From Parvularculaceae bacterium (GTDB lineage Bacteria; Pseudomonadota; Alphaproteobacteria; Caulobacterales; Parvularculaceae), in the NCBI GenBank assembly GCA_021776435.1, contig JAJFFW010000040.1, positions 1 through 57,408 of the forward strand: 57,408 bases of DNA, in the 5' to 3' direction. The notes beneath the pieces were generated by a model, which worked only from the letters and a program-made list of their open reading frames with translations, had not been told where the DNA came from and made no database searches. Of this stretch, positions 16,754-25,447 are shown in pieces. The stretch's first letter is position 1. Every line of letters starts with the position of its first letter. The position numbers and the translations under genes were made by a program.

Positions 16754-17731
16754 CTACGACAGCAAGCCCTGATTTCCGAGGACATAGATAGAGGCAAAAA
16801 GAAATAGCCACACGACGTCAACGAAATGCCAATACCAGGCCGCTGCTTCCAAACCGAAATGACGGTCGGCCGTGAACTGACCTCTTATTGCACGCAAAAG
16901 GCATACGCTCAAAAAGATGGTCCCAATAATGACATGCAGCCCATGAAAGCCGGTCGCCATGAAAAACGAAGCGCCATAAATTCCACCGCCCGAGAACTTG
17001 AACATCCCGCTGGTCAACGCTTCTGTGTATTCACTCGCTTGAAGAAACGTAAAAAAGGCCCCGAGAGCGATCGTGACGGCAAGCCCCTGAACCAAACCCT
17101 TGCGGTCACCATGTTGGATGGCATGGTGCGCCCAAGTCACAGTTGTTCCTGATAAGAGCAAGACGAGCGTATTAATGAGGGGCAAGTGCCAGGCGTTCAG
17201 CGGTTCGATGCCAACGGGAGGCCACACACCTCCCGTAGCGTGAAGGCGGCCCTCGTTGCCGGTGAACGCCAAATCGCCGCTGGCGTTCAGCATCTGTGAT
17301 CCATCAGCGAGAATGACTGGATCAAAGGCGCCCGGAAACAATGCTGCCCCAAAAAATGCCCAAAACCACGCGACAAAGAACATCACCTCTGATGCAATAA
17401 ACAAAACCATGCCGTAACGCAGGCCAAGGCGCACGACGAAGGCGGTGTTCTCCCCTGTGAGGCTCTCCTTGATCACGTCACGCCACCAACCGAGCATGGT
17501 GATAAGGATGGAGCCGAGCCCGATTAGAAACAGCCAGTTCCCACCAGGGAGAGCAAAATTAGGATTGTTTTGAGCGTCGAAACCGCCAAGCATCAATCCG
17601 ACGCCGCTCTCACCTGTTTGCATCCAATTGATGGCGCCAATCGCCATCATGGCGGCGGAAATCGCTCCCACTAGAGGCCAGGGACTTGGATTGACCAAGT
17701 GGTAGTTATGTTTGACGTCGGCGCCTGCCAT
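16754..17731 (-). CDS. ctaE: Cytochrome c oxidase subunit III, with extra loops
   Basis: Subunit III of the aa3 oxidase, 325 aa with seven membrane helices, longer than the usual 260-295. Conserved blocks include GWWRDVIKES, RYGMVLFIASEVMFFVAWFW, GGVWPPVGIEPLNAWHLPL, LLSGTTVTWAHHAIQHGDR, FFMATGFHGLHVIIGTIFL and AWYWHFVDVVWLFLF. Two insertions are visible against the family: about residues 38-63 between helices 1 and 2, and about 134-166 between FGAALFP and GGVWPP. Both loops should face the periplasm. The gene follows ctaG after 99 bases. Confidence 0.96.
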   Translation of the reverse strand: MAGADVKHNYHLVNPSPWPLVGAISAAMMAIGAINWMQTGESGVGLMLGGFDAQNNPNFALPGGNWLFLIGLGSILITMLGWWRDVIKESLTGENTAFVVRLGLRYGMVLFIASEVMFFVAWFWAFFGAALFPGAFDPVILADGSQMLNASGDLAFTGNEGRLHATGGVWPPVGIEPLNAWHLPLINTLVLLLSGTTVTWAHHAIQHGDRKGLVQGLAVTIALGAFFTFLQASEYTEALTSGMFKFSGGGIYGASFFMATGFHGLHVIIGTIFLSVCLLRAIRGQFTADRHFGLEAAAWYWHFVDVVWLFLFASIYVLGNQGLLS

Positions 17732-17830
17732 CGATCACCCTTTCTTATTCAAATTCAAAATCACGAATCCGCACTGTCTATACCTGCGCGGGCTTAAATT
17801 CAAAGTCTCACGCGGCTTTTTCGCCCCGCG

Positions 17831-18397
17831 CTATTCAGCAGCACTTGCCATTTCGCTCGGCAGGTCATCATACGGGAAAAAAGTATACGCCAAGGTGATG
17901 GTCTGCACCTCGTCGAGATTGAGGTCCTTATCGAGATCAGGGTCAATGAAGTAAGCGACGGGCATTGAAACGCGCTCACCGGGTTGAAGCACCTGCTCGG
18001 TAAAACAAAAACACTCGATCTTTTTAAAATAAACCCCGGCTTTAGCGGGCGTCACATTAAACGTCGCGCGCCCAGTCGCCACCCGGTCAGTGAGATTTTC
18101 TGCTTCGAAAAATGCAAGCCCAGATTCACCGATATGTAAGGTCTGTGAAATTTGTTCTGGCTTGAATCTCCAATTGAGACCTCGAGCTATGGAAGTGTCA
18201 AACCGCACGGTAATCTTACGTGCGAGCACTTTGTCCGCTCCTGATTCTGCGCGCTGCGTAACACCGCCCCATCCAGTAACCTGGCAAAACGCCCGATAAG
18301 CCGGGACAGCGGCGAAAGATAGCCCGACCATCACAACAGCGACTGCAGCGACGATCAAGCCCGTCTTTTGATTGTTCTTTTTTGAAGCGTTATCCAT
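17831..18397 (-). CDS. ctaG: Cytochrome oxidase copper chaperone CtaG (Cox11)
   Basis: CtaG/Cox11 delivers copper to the CuB site of subunit I. The 188-aa protein has one N-terminal membrane helix (about 13-31) followed by AVPAYRAFCQVTGWGGVTQ, then a periplasmic immunoglobulin-like domain with the copper motif IECFCFTEQ and the family block LNWRFKP. Length and order are normal. It is 24 bases downstream of the CoxF-type gene. Confidence 0.96.
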   Translation of the reverse strand: MDNASKKNNQKTGLIVAAVAVVMVGLSFAAVPAYRAFCQVTGWGGVTQRAESGADKVLARKITVRFDTSIARGLNWRFKPEQISQTLHIGESGLAFFEAENLTDRVATGRATFNVTPAKAGVYFKKIECFCFTEQVLQPGERVSMPVAYFIDPDLDKDLNLDEVQTITLAYTFFPYDDLPSEMASAAE

Positions 18398-18421
18398 GCT
18401 CAGGCTTCACTTTCACAACCT

Positions 18422-18592
18422 TCAACTGACAGAGCCGCCGAGCCGCAGAATTGTCACAGTGAAAATCAATACCACGAAAATCACTATCATTGCAGCAATC
18501 GCAAGATTGCGTTGCCCTCTGCGTTTTTTTTCTTCGGAGGACATAACATAACCGCCCTCACCCCGACTGGAGACCACGTCGTCTTCACCCAT
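18422..18592 (-). CDS. CoxF-type small membrane protein of the oxidase cluster
   Basis: A 56-aa gene. ATG 18592 overlaps the end of ctaB by 8 bases; the stop is at 18422. The peptide has a charged N-terminal half including [12 protein letters not shown] and a single hydrophobic helix ([18 protein letters not shown]). A gene of this size and layout between ctaB and ctaG is standard in alphaproteobacteria (CoxF). It is probably an assembly or accessory peptide of the aa3 oxidase. Confidence 0.85.
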   Translation of the reverse strand: MGEDDVVSSRGEGGYVMSSEEKKRRGQRNLAIAAMIVIFVVLIFTVTILRLGGSVS

Positions 18593-19496
18593 AATGACCC
18601 ACCGCAGTTTCTACCAGGAGCGCCGCAAACAGCGAAAACAAATAGATGATTGAAAACCCGAACAGTTTTTTCGCTTCCCGAAACGCGCCCCCACTTTCGC
18701 ACAGAACGCAAAACCCTCTCCAGACAAACGTCGCTCCCAACACAGCCGCCACAGCCAGATAAATCCACCCCGCCATGCCAATAACAAAGGGCGCCAGGCC
18801 AGCTGCCGCCAGCAAAACGGAGTAACCGAAAATCTGCCTGCGCGTCGAACGTTCGCCTTTTACGACAGGCATCATCGGAACGCCGGCGCGGGTATAATCG
18901 TCCTGCTTATAGAGCGCCAGCGCCCAAAAGTGCGGAGGTGTCCAGAGGAAAATGATCAAAAACAGAAGCCACGCTTCCAGGGGAGCCGAACCGGTCGCAG
19001 CCGCCCATCCAACCACTGGCGGCAATGCCCCTGCCGCCCCACCAATGACAATATTTTGCGGAGTGGAGCGCTTCAGAAACATCGAATAAATGACGACATA
19101 AAAAAAGATTGTGAAGGCCAACAAACCGGCCGCCAGATAATTCGCGGCAAGGCCCAAAAGCACGATGGCCAATACGGAAAGAAACCCACCAAATGCCGCC
19201 GCCTCAGCGCGAGGTATGCGCCCGGCTGGTATAGGGCGCTCACAGGTTCGCGCCATTACTGCGTCGATATCAGCATCCCACCACATATTGAGCGCCCCCG
19301 ACGCGCCCGCGCCAACCGCAATGGCGAGAATAGAAATGGCGCCAAGAAACGGGTCCGCGCCGCTCGGCGCGACCACGAGGCCGACGAAAGCAGTAAAGAT
19401 GACCAGTGACATCACGCGCGGCTTCAGCAGCGAGAAATAATCCCCTGGTGTCGCCAGCGAGAATGCCGCGTCGTTATCAACAGAAATATCGTTCAT
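18585..19496 (-). CDS. ctaB: Protoheme IX farnesyltransferase (heme O synthase)
   Basis: A UbiA-family membrane prenyltransferase that converts heme b to heme o, the precursor of heme a. The 303-aa protein has about eight or nine helices. Family motifs: [15 protein letters not shown], the first Asp-rich motif [20 protein letters not shown], and [20 protein letters not shown] with [11 protein letters not shown]. Length is normal. About 470 bases without a gene separate it from the upstream membrane-protein gene. Confidence 0.97.
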   Translation of the reverse strand: MNDISVDNDAAFSLATPGDYFSLLKPRVMSLVIFTAFVGLVVAPSGADPFLGAISILAIAVGAGASGALNMWWDADIDAVMARTCERPIPAGRIPRAEAAAFGGFLSVLAIVLLGLAANYLAAGLLAFTIFFYVVIYSMFLKRSTPQNIVIGGAAGALPPVVGWAAATGSAPLEAWLLFLIIFLWTPPHFWALALYKQDDYTRAGVPMMPVVKGERSTRRQIFGYSVLLAAAGLAPFVIGMAGWIYLAVAAVLGATFVWRGFCVLCESGGAFREAKKLFGFSIIYLFSLFAALLVETAVGHYG

Positions 19497-19752
19497 CGAA
19501 CCGGCTTATGCCCGAAACAGTTACGTAGGGAAATAGGCTCACAAGAAAAGCTGCGCTTCTTGGTATCGAATAATCCAACCAACCTCAGGGAGCGATCCAT
19601 TCAGAGCGCCAAGAACGCCCTAAAACAGTCGTAACGCCATACAAAACAAGGATGATCGCTAAAAACTAGCCAACCGAAATCCGGCTTGCGGGGCCGTAAA
19701 ACCATTCCTACTCGATCTAAGCGATCCAACCAGGCGATCACTGGTGGCAATC

Positions 19753-19796
19753 CTGCTTCAGGAACTGGCCTGCTTCAGGAACTGGCCTGCTTCAGG
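19753..19796. repeat. 17-bp tandem repeat, 2.6 copies
   Basis: The unit CTGCTTCAGGAACTGGC occurs exactly at 19753-19769 and 19770-19786, then its first 10 bases at 19787-19796. The copies are identical. The period is not a multiple of three in effect for coding, and no gene covers it. Confidence 0.9.
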
Positions 19797-19878
19797 TGCT
19801 GAGCTCGAAAAAACACCGTGCTATGAACCTCAGCTCACAAAAAACCACAGCGAAATGTTCAGCACAATATATCAACGA

Positions 19879-19913
19879 GCTCTGTTCAGCAGGGAAAACC
19901 TGCCGTACAGAGC
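19879..19913. other. Nested RNA-like hairpin upstream of ctaB
   Basis: The outer stem is GCTCTGT (19879-19885) with ACAGAGC (19907-19913). The inner stem is GCAGG (19889-19893) with CCTGC (19899-19903), and the loop is GAAAA. Three-base internal loops on each side separate the stems symmetrically. It lies between a membrane-protein gene and ctaB, and could be a terminator, leader structure or small RNA. Confidence 0.45.
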
Positions 19914-19970
19914 CCGTTAACATCTCAGGCGCCGCACAAGGCGACACCAATTTTTCATCAAATTCGTTGT

Positions 19971-20330
19971 CTAATCGCGGAATATCAGCGACTTACCGCC
20001 GAATAAAACCGACACGGCCACCGCAAATACGACAAAATAACCAACGAATGTGAGACCTGACGTTGCCATCATCGTAGCCCAGCCTGTTTCCAGTTGGCCG
20101 AGCCAGATTTGTGGATCGGTCGGAGCCGCACTCGTAGCGCCGCCATATACGATCTGCACTAATGCAAAAATCAACATTGCTACAACGCTGACGCCAAACA
20201 GTTGGCCGAGATTGCGCATCATAAATGCACCAATAACGGCCACACCGACGACCATGGCCAGGTTAATCCAATCGCCACCGAGAAATACTCCCCGCGCGAA
20301 ACCTAAAAGATCAGATACTATCACTTCCAT
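19971..20330 (-). CDS. Membrane protein of unknown function in the cta cluster
   Basis: I do not recognise this protein. From ATG 20330, chosen because AGAGGGG lies about 8 bases upstream, it has 119 aa (the open frame reaches 20384). Three hydrophobic segments are visible: about 22-38 (WINLAMVVGVAVIGAFMM), 46-60 and 93-110 (GYFVVFAVAVSVLFGG). No cysteines or obvious ligands. It lies between ctaD and ctaB on the same strand, separated from ctaD by a terminator, so it is probably transcribed separately. Confidence 0.65.
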   Translation of the reverse strand: MEVIVSDLLGFARGVFLGGDWINLAMVVGVAVIGAFMMRNLGQLFGVSVVAMLIFALVQIVYGGATSAAPTDPQIWLGQLETGWATMMATSGLTFVGYFVVFAVAVSVLFGGKSLIFRD

Positions 20331-20430
20331 CGAAACCGCCCCTCTTTCATTCATTGGTTCCCCTATGACAAAAGTTAACGACATTTAACGCTTTTCGTCA
20401 CGCTGCAATGCAGCATTTCTATGCGTTTTT

Positions 20431-20467
20431 CTAAAATAAACCCCGCAAGATTTAACTTGCGGGGTTT
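20431..20467 (-). terminator. Rho-independent terminator after ctaD
   Basis: AAACCCCGCAAG (20438-20449) pairs with CTTGCGGGGTTT (20456-20467) over a 6-base loop. On the minus strand the stem is followed by a TTTATTTTAG tract. It lies 24 bases beyond the ctaD stop, ending the ctaCD transcript. Confidence 0.88.
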
Positions 20468-20491
20468 GAACCGTCGAAAAGAGATTCGGAA

Positions 20492-22165
20492 TTAAAATGC
20501 CTTGGCGTCGTCCGTATCAAAGCGCGGCAATTCATTGAATTGGTGGAAAGGCGGTGGAGAGGGAAGTGTCCATTCAAGCGTTGTTGCGCCGACACCCCAG
20601 GGATTCGCATCAGCCTTGCGACGATAAAAGAAAAATGCATCGATCATGCACACAACGAAAACGACGACACCAAATGCTGTAACGAGATAGCCGATTGTCG
20701 AGAGCTGATTCCAATACGTATAAGCTTCTGGATAATCGACAATTCGACGGGGCATCCCCTGAAGGCCGAGGAAATGCTGTGGGAAAAAGACGAGATTAAC
20801 GCCCACAAACATAAAAACGAAATGCAGATTTCCCAACCATTCACGATAGAGCTTTCCGGTCATTTTGGGGAACCAATAATACCATCCCGCAAATATGGCG
20901 AAGACAGCGCCCAAGGACATCGTGTAATGGAAGTGTGCGACAACATAATAGGTATCGTGCATGTAGTGATCGACACCTGCATTGGCGAGCACAACCCCCG
21001 TCACTCCACCGAGGGTAAACACGAAAATAAACCCGATCGCCCAGATCATCGGTGTTCTGAATTCAATCGAGCCGCCCCACATTGTGGCAATCCATGAGAA
21101 GATCTTAATGCCGGTTGGCACTGCGATGACCATCGTCGCGGCGACAAAATAGGCCTTCATGTTCACTGAAAGACCCACCGTATACATATGGTGCGCCCAG
21201 ACAATAAACCCTACAAAGCCAATCGCAACCATCGCATAGGCCATGCCGAGATAGCCAAAGATCGGTTTTTTGGAAAATGTCGAAACAATGTGCGAGATGA
21301 GACCGAAACCGGGTAAGATAAGAATATAAACTTCGGGATGACCGAAGAACCAGAACAAATGCTGAAAGAGCAACGGATCTCCGCCCTGGGCTGAATCAAA
21401 AAACGCGGTGCCAAAATTTCGATCAGTAAGCAACATTGTGATCGCGCCCGCCAACACGGGCAATGACAGGACGAGAAGAAACGCCGTCACCAACACCGAC
21501 CAGACAAAAAGCGGCATCTTGTGCAGCGTCATACCAGGGGCGCGCATGTTGAAGATGGTCGTGATAAAATTGATGGCGCCAAGAATAGAAGACGCGCCGG
21601 CCAGATGAATCGCCAGAATCAAAAAGTCCATTGCCGGCCCGGGGCTGCCCACGGTTGACGACAGCGGCGGATAAAGAACCCAACCACCGGCAAATCCTAA
21701 TTGCTGGGCATATCCTGGCGATAAAAGCGACAGTGTTACGAGCACACCAGACGCAACGTAAAGCCAAAATGATATATTATTCATCCGTGGAAACGCCATG
21801 TCCGGCGCACCAATCATGATGGGCACAAACCAATTCCCGAAACCACCAATCAACGCTGGCATGACCATAAAGAAGATCATCATCAGGCCATGATAGGTAA
21901 TGAGGACATTATAAAAATTGGAAGCAGCAACAATCTGCGCTTCTGGCGGTAAGTTTTGATCCGTAAACGCAGTGAGAAAAGTGATACCAGGTTCAGCGAG
22001 TTCCATCCGAATCAGACCTGACATCGCACCGCCAGCAATACCGGCAATGATTGCGAGAATCAGATAAAGCGTCCCAATGTCCTTGTGGTTCGTCGAGTAA
22101 AACCAGCGCACAAAAAAGGGCGGCTGATGATCGTGATCTGCGTGAGCAGCGTGAGCGTCTGACAT
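20492..22165 (-). CDS. ctaD: Cytochrome c oxidase subunit I
   Basis: Catalytic subunit of the aa3 oxidase, 557 aa with twelve helices; it holds heme a and the heme a3-CuB site. Diagnostic blocks: [20 protein letters not shown], the cross-linked His-Tyr segment [17 protein letters not shown], the CuB histidine pair in WAHHMYTVG, and [15 protein letters not shown] with the heme ligands. The N-terminus has a His-rich stretch (AHAADHDHQ-like) before the first helix. It lies 18 bases after ctaC and is followed by a strong terminator. Confidence 0.98.
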   Translation of the reverse strand: MSDAHAAHADHDHQPPFFVRWFYSTNHKDIGTLYLILAIIAGIAGGAMSGLIRMELAEPGITFLTAFTDQNLPPEAQIVAASNFYNVLITYHGLMMIFFMVMPALIGGFGNWFVPIMIGAPDMAFPRMNNISFWLYVASGVLVTLSLLSPGYAQQLGFAGGWVLYPPLSSTVGSPGPAMDFLILAIHLAGASSILGAINFITTIFNMRAPGMTLHKMPLFVWSVLVTAFLLVLSLPVLAGAITMLLTDRNFGTAFFDSAQGGDPLLFQHLFWFFGHPEVYILILPGFGLISHIVSTFSKKPIFGYLGMAYAMVAIGFVGFIVWAHHMYTVGLSVNMKAYFVAATMVIAVPTGIKIFSWIATMWGGSIEFRTPMIWAIGFIFVFTLGGVTGVVLANAGVDHYMHDTYYVVAHFHYTMSLGAVFAIFAGWYYWFPKMTGKLYREWLGNLHFVFMFVGVNLVFFPQHFLGLQGMPRRIVDYPEAYTYWNQLSTIGYLVTAFGVVVFVVCMIDAFFFYRRKADANPWGVGATTLEWTLPSPPPFHQFNELPRFDTDDAKAF

Positions 22166-22183
22166 TGTCCGTGCCCTTCTTTC

Positions 22184-23356
22184 TTATTTTTTATCAGCGT
22201 CAGCGCGGATCTGCGCAAGTTTGACGTCATCTTGAAACATAGGCTCAAGCCCTGCGAGCGCACGTTGTTTGTTTATCCAGATTTCAAACTCCTGACGTGA
22301 AACAACTTCGACTGCAATAGGCATAAAAGAATGCCGGGTGCCGCAAAGCTCCGAACATTGCCCATAATATATGCCTTCACGCTCAACGTTGAACCAGACC
22401 TCATTAATGCGCCCGGGCACTGCGTCAATCTTGATCGCAAACTGGGGAACCGCCCAAGCATGAATAACGTCCGAGGCGGTCACAGTGACGCGAATTGTTT
22501 CTCCAACTGGCACGACGATGCGATTATCGACTTCGAACATAAAATCCTCAGGTGTCGTTTTCTCTTCAACCTGCATGTTCGAGAAGAAATCAAAATCACC
22601 AAAGTCAGGATAAGCGTAATTCCAATTCCACTGATTTCCAGTCACCTTGAGCGTCATTGAGGGCGCTAGCACAACTTGCTTTTCACAAATGTCGAAATAG
22701 CGCTTAAAAGCTGCGCAATTGGAACCGTTCTGCGTTGCGCGACCACCGCGGATCAACACTTGTTCGCCCATGGCCGGAGCCGACTTCAACGAAACCTTGA
22801 CTTCAGGATCACCGAACCCTTTGACGGAGTAATCCTCTTTATATTTGAGAGACCGCAACCCGGCAGGTGAGGATATCAAAACCTGCAGGTGGCTGGACCG
22901 CTTCACTTGACGGCTCTGGGGGAAATCATTCTCAAAAATGAATTCAGTGGTCGCCCCGTCGGCCTCGGCGACCACCTGTTTACCATCCGGCACAACATCT
23001 TCTTTGTAGAGCAAGTCGAATGACGGGAGCGCAATCACCAGTAGAATCAGGATTGGTATGCCGGTCCAGATTACCTCCAGCAACGTGTTGTGACTGAACT
23101 TTTTTGGAGTCGGATTGGCTTTGGAATTAAAGCGCACCATCACCCAGACGAGCAGCCCCAACACAAACAAACTGATGATCGTGATAATGGGCATCAGCAC
23201 AACATTGTGGAAAAAATGAACCTGCTCAGCCATCGCCGTAGCAGGTGGCAACATGCCAATCCCTCCTACCACAGGCTTAGCCAATGATGATCCCACTGTG
23301 GCGCCCACAATTGAGAGCGTAGCGAATAAGTTTTTTGCCGTGGATAACCGCGTCAT
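22184..23356 (-). CDS. ctaC: Cytochrome c oxidase subunit II, with a large insertion
   Basis: Subunit II accepts electrons from cytochrome c at the CuA centre. I chose ATG 23356 (390 aa), which gives a signal peptide (MTRLSTAKNLFATLSIVGA) with GGGGA 5 bases upstream; the open frame runs on to 23578 without family resemblance. Two membrane helices follow (about 50-75 and 92-115). The CuA domain has QWNWNYAYPD, DVIHAWAVP and CSELCGTRHSFMP with all ligands. Between YKEDVVPDGKQ and MTLKVTGNQW there are about 100 extra residues (134-233), including a cysteine pair (C214, C224). Normal relatives have only a short link here. Confidence 0.96.
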   Translation of the reverse strand: MTRLSTAKNLFATLSIVGATVGSSLAKPVVGGIGMLPPATAMAEQVHFFHNVVLMPIITIISLFVLGLLVWVMVRFNSKANPTPKKFSHNTLLEVIWTGIPILILLVIALPSFDLLYKEDVVPDGKQVVAEADGATTEFIFENDFPQSRQVKRSSHLQVLISSPAGLRSLKYKEDYSVKGFGDPEVKVSLKSAPAMGEQVLIRGGRATQNGSNCAAFKRYFDICEKQVVLAPSMTLKVTGNQWNWNYAYPDFGDFDFFSNMQVEEKTTPEDFMFEVDNRIVVPVGETIRVTVTASDVIHAWAVPQFAIKIDAVPGRINEVWFNVEREGIYYGQCSELCGTRHSFMPIAVEVVSRQEFEIWINKQRALAGLEPMFQDDVKLAQIRADADKK

Positions 23357-23592
23357 GAATCCCCGCATCGTTAAGAGCGCTTGTCGCCAATAGTCCAGCC
23401 TCGCCAGACGCCGCCGTCGATACGCCGTATGGCCCAATGAGGTCAATTTTTTTCGCGCATGCTTATAAAACGGACTGCAATCTTTCGTCATCGGCCAAAT
23501 AAGGGATAAAAGGTCGCAGGCGCAGGAAACTGATGTTTGGGCGTCAAATATCGGCCGGATGCATTCCAATACGGCCATCCGTCTGCTAGCTG

Positions 23593-25020
23593 ATGCCTGT
23601 CATGACCAATCCATTGTTTTTTTCCCGAGCTGGGCTCGACCCGAGTGAAACGCAGTCCATAGTCGATGATGCGCTCAAAGACGCCGACGATGGAGAACTC
23701 TATCTTGAGTATACCCAGTCGGAAGCGTTCGTCTTTGACGATAACCGCCTGAAAACTGCGAGCTATGACGTCACACAAGGCTTTGGCCTGCGCGCGGTCT
23801 GCGACGAATCAACTGGTTACGCCCACTCTTCGGAACTCTCCGCATCGGCGCTCAAGCGCGCCGGCGACGCCGTCCAGGCGGTCAAAACTGGCTATTCTGG
23901 CGCCCTCGCCGAAGGACCGGCGCGCACCAATGTCAAACTCTATCCCGATGAAAACCCGCTCGGCGGGATGTCCTTCACGGAAAAAACAAAGCTACTAGAA
24001 GATATCAATGAATATGCCCGCCGCCGCGACCCACGCGTACGTCAAGTCTCATGTAGCTTGTCCGGCGAATGGTCGGCAATTGAGATTATGCGTCCAGGCG
24101 GCGAACTGATTCGCGATATACGCCCACTTGTCCGTCTCGGCGTTTCGGTGACCGCTGGCGAGGGTGACCGCCAGGAGAGCGGCAGTCACGGTGTTGGCGG
24201 CCGCGAGGGCTATGCGCAATACATCACCCCTGACGCCTGGCAAGGGCAGGTTGATGAGGCGCTTCGTCAGGCCCTGGTTAATCTTGAAGCGATCCCCGCC
24301 CCAGCCGGAGAAATGGAAGTGGTGTTAGGCCCTGGTTGGACTGGCGTCCTCTTACACGAGGCCGTCGGCCATGGGCTCGAAGGTGATTTCAATCGCAAGC
24401 AGACATCCGCCTTTGCAGGCCGTCTCGGAGAACGCGTGGCGGCGCCGGGCGTAACTGTAGTGGATGACGGGACGCTCATTGGGCGTCGCGGGTCGTTGTC
24501 AGTCGATGATGAAGGCGTTGCGACTGCGCGCACCGTCTTGATCGAGGACGGCATTCTTAAAGGATATATGCAGGACCGGATGAACGCCCGCCTGATGGGT
24601 ACAGACCCAACCGGAAATGGACGGCGCGAGAGCTTTGCCTCGCAGCCTATGCCGCGCATGACCAACACCTTCATGCTGGCCGGAGATCGCGCTCCCGAGG
24701 ACATTTTGAAAACCGTCAAAGACGGCGTTTACGCCGTGAATTTCTCCGGCGGGCAGGTCGATATTACCTCAGGAAAGTTCGTGTTCAACTGCACAGAAGC
24801 CTATCGGGTGAAGAACGGCAAAGTTGGCGCTCCATTGAAAAACGTTGCTCTGATCGGTGATGGGCCGTCCGTCCTTACCCGGGTTTCAATGATCGGCGAC
24901 GACTTCGCTCTCGACACCGGCGTCGGGGTTTGCGGCAAAGCTGGCCAGAGCGTTCCGGTCGGCGTTGGTCAACCAACGATAAAAATCGACGCCCTCACCG
25001 TCGGCGGCGCAGCCGCCTGA
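23593..25020 (+). CDS. tldD: Metalloprotease TldD
   Basis: TldD works with TldE (PmbA) as a cytoplasmic metallopeptidase that cleaves unstructured peptides and matures some modified peptides. The 475-aa protein has the zinc motif HEAVGHGLEGDF at about residue 253, the family blocks GFGLRAVCDESTGYAHSSEL and GRRESFASQPMPRMTNTFM, and a C-terminal cysteine (CGKAGQSVPVGVGQP). ATG 23593 is used; ATG 23602 is also possible, and neither has a clear ribosome site. TldE is not in the window. It diverges from ctaC. Confidence 0.95.
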   Translation: MPVMTNPLFFSRAGLDPSETQSIVDDALKDADDGELYLEYTQSEAFVFDDNRLKTASYDVTQGFGLRAVCDESTGYAHSSELSASALKRAGDAVQAVKTGYSGALAEGPARTNVKLYPDENPLGGMSFTEKTKLLEDINEYARRRDPRVRQVSCSLSGEWSAIEIMRPGGELIRDIRPLVRLGVSVTAGEGDRQESGSHGVGGREGYAQYITPDAWQGQVDEALRQALVNLEAIPAPAGEMEVVLGPGWTGVLLHEAVGHGLEGDFNRKQTSAFAGRLGERVAAPGVTVVDDGTLIGRRGSLSVDDEGVATARTVLIEDGILKGYMQDRMNARLMGTDPTGNGRRESFASQPMPRMTNTFMLAGDRAPEDILKTVKDGVYAVNFSGGQVDITSGKFVFNCTEAYRVKNGKVGAPLKNVALIGDGPSVLTRVSMIGDDFALDTGVGVCGKAGQSVPVGVGQPTIKIDALTVGGAAA

Positions 25021-25447
25021 TCCAGGTTCCCTTCAGAAGATGCTGTCGAATTAAAATTATCAAAGAAGTTGGCCGAGCATTACATGCTTCGCGCTGCTCG
25101 ACGCCAGATATTCTTATTTTGGCAAAACCGTTTCAGCCGTTAGTCGGCGCGCGGATTTATATAAACAACATTACCGCCTGGAATTCCGTTAAGGTTGATA
25201 GCGCCCCTTTGAATGAGCCTTTCTGTGACGGCGCTGTAAAACGCCCTTCTCTCTCTTCGGCGTTTTTCGCACTGTCGAGCGGCGACTGCGTTCTCTCAAG
25301 CGTCACCGCCGGTTTCGCTGTCATCATTAATAAGTACTACCACCGCCATAGCGGACCCCATCCCATGGCAATCTTCGTAAGGGTTGTGTATTTGCGCGAG
25401 GCATATACGATTTTGCACTGCACGACGGTGACGTTTATGACAACAAC
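25021..25447. other. Gene-free stretch between tldD and gluQ
   Basis: I see no supported gene here. A 56-codon minus-strand frame (25157-25327) has no good ribosome site and no recognisable sequence. There is no strong hairpin. The part nearest 25447 should carry the gluQ promoter. Confidence 0.5.

Larger units (their letters stand above)
19497..19970. other. Gene-free stretch upstream of ctaB
   Basis: No convincing gene lies here on either strand; an open frame from 19796 on the plus strand overlaps the next gene and looks random. The stretch holds a tandem repeat (19753-19796) and a nested hairpin (19879-19913), listed separately. It must also contain the promoter or leader for ctaB-coxF-ctaG-ctaE. 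Confidence 0.6.

Noticed and set aside
25157-25327. 56-codon minus-strand frame between tldD and gluQ
   Set aside because: No ribosome site worth the name and no recognisable sequence.
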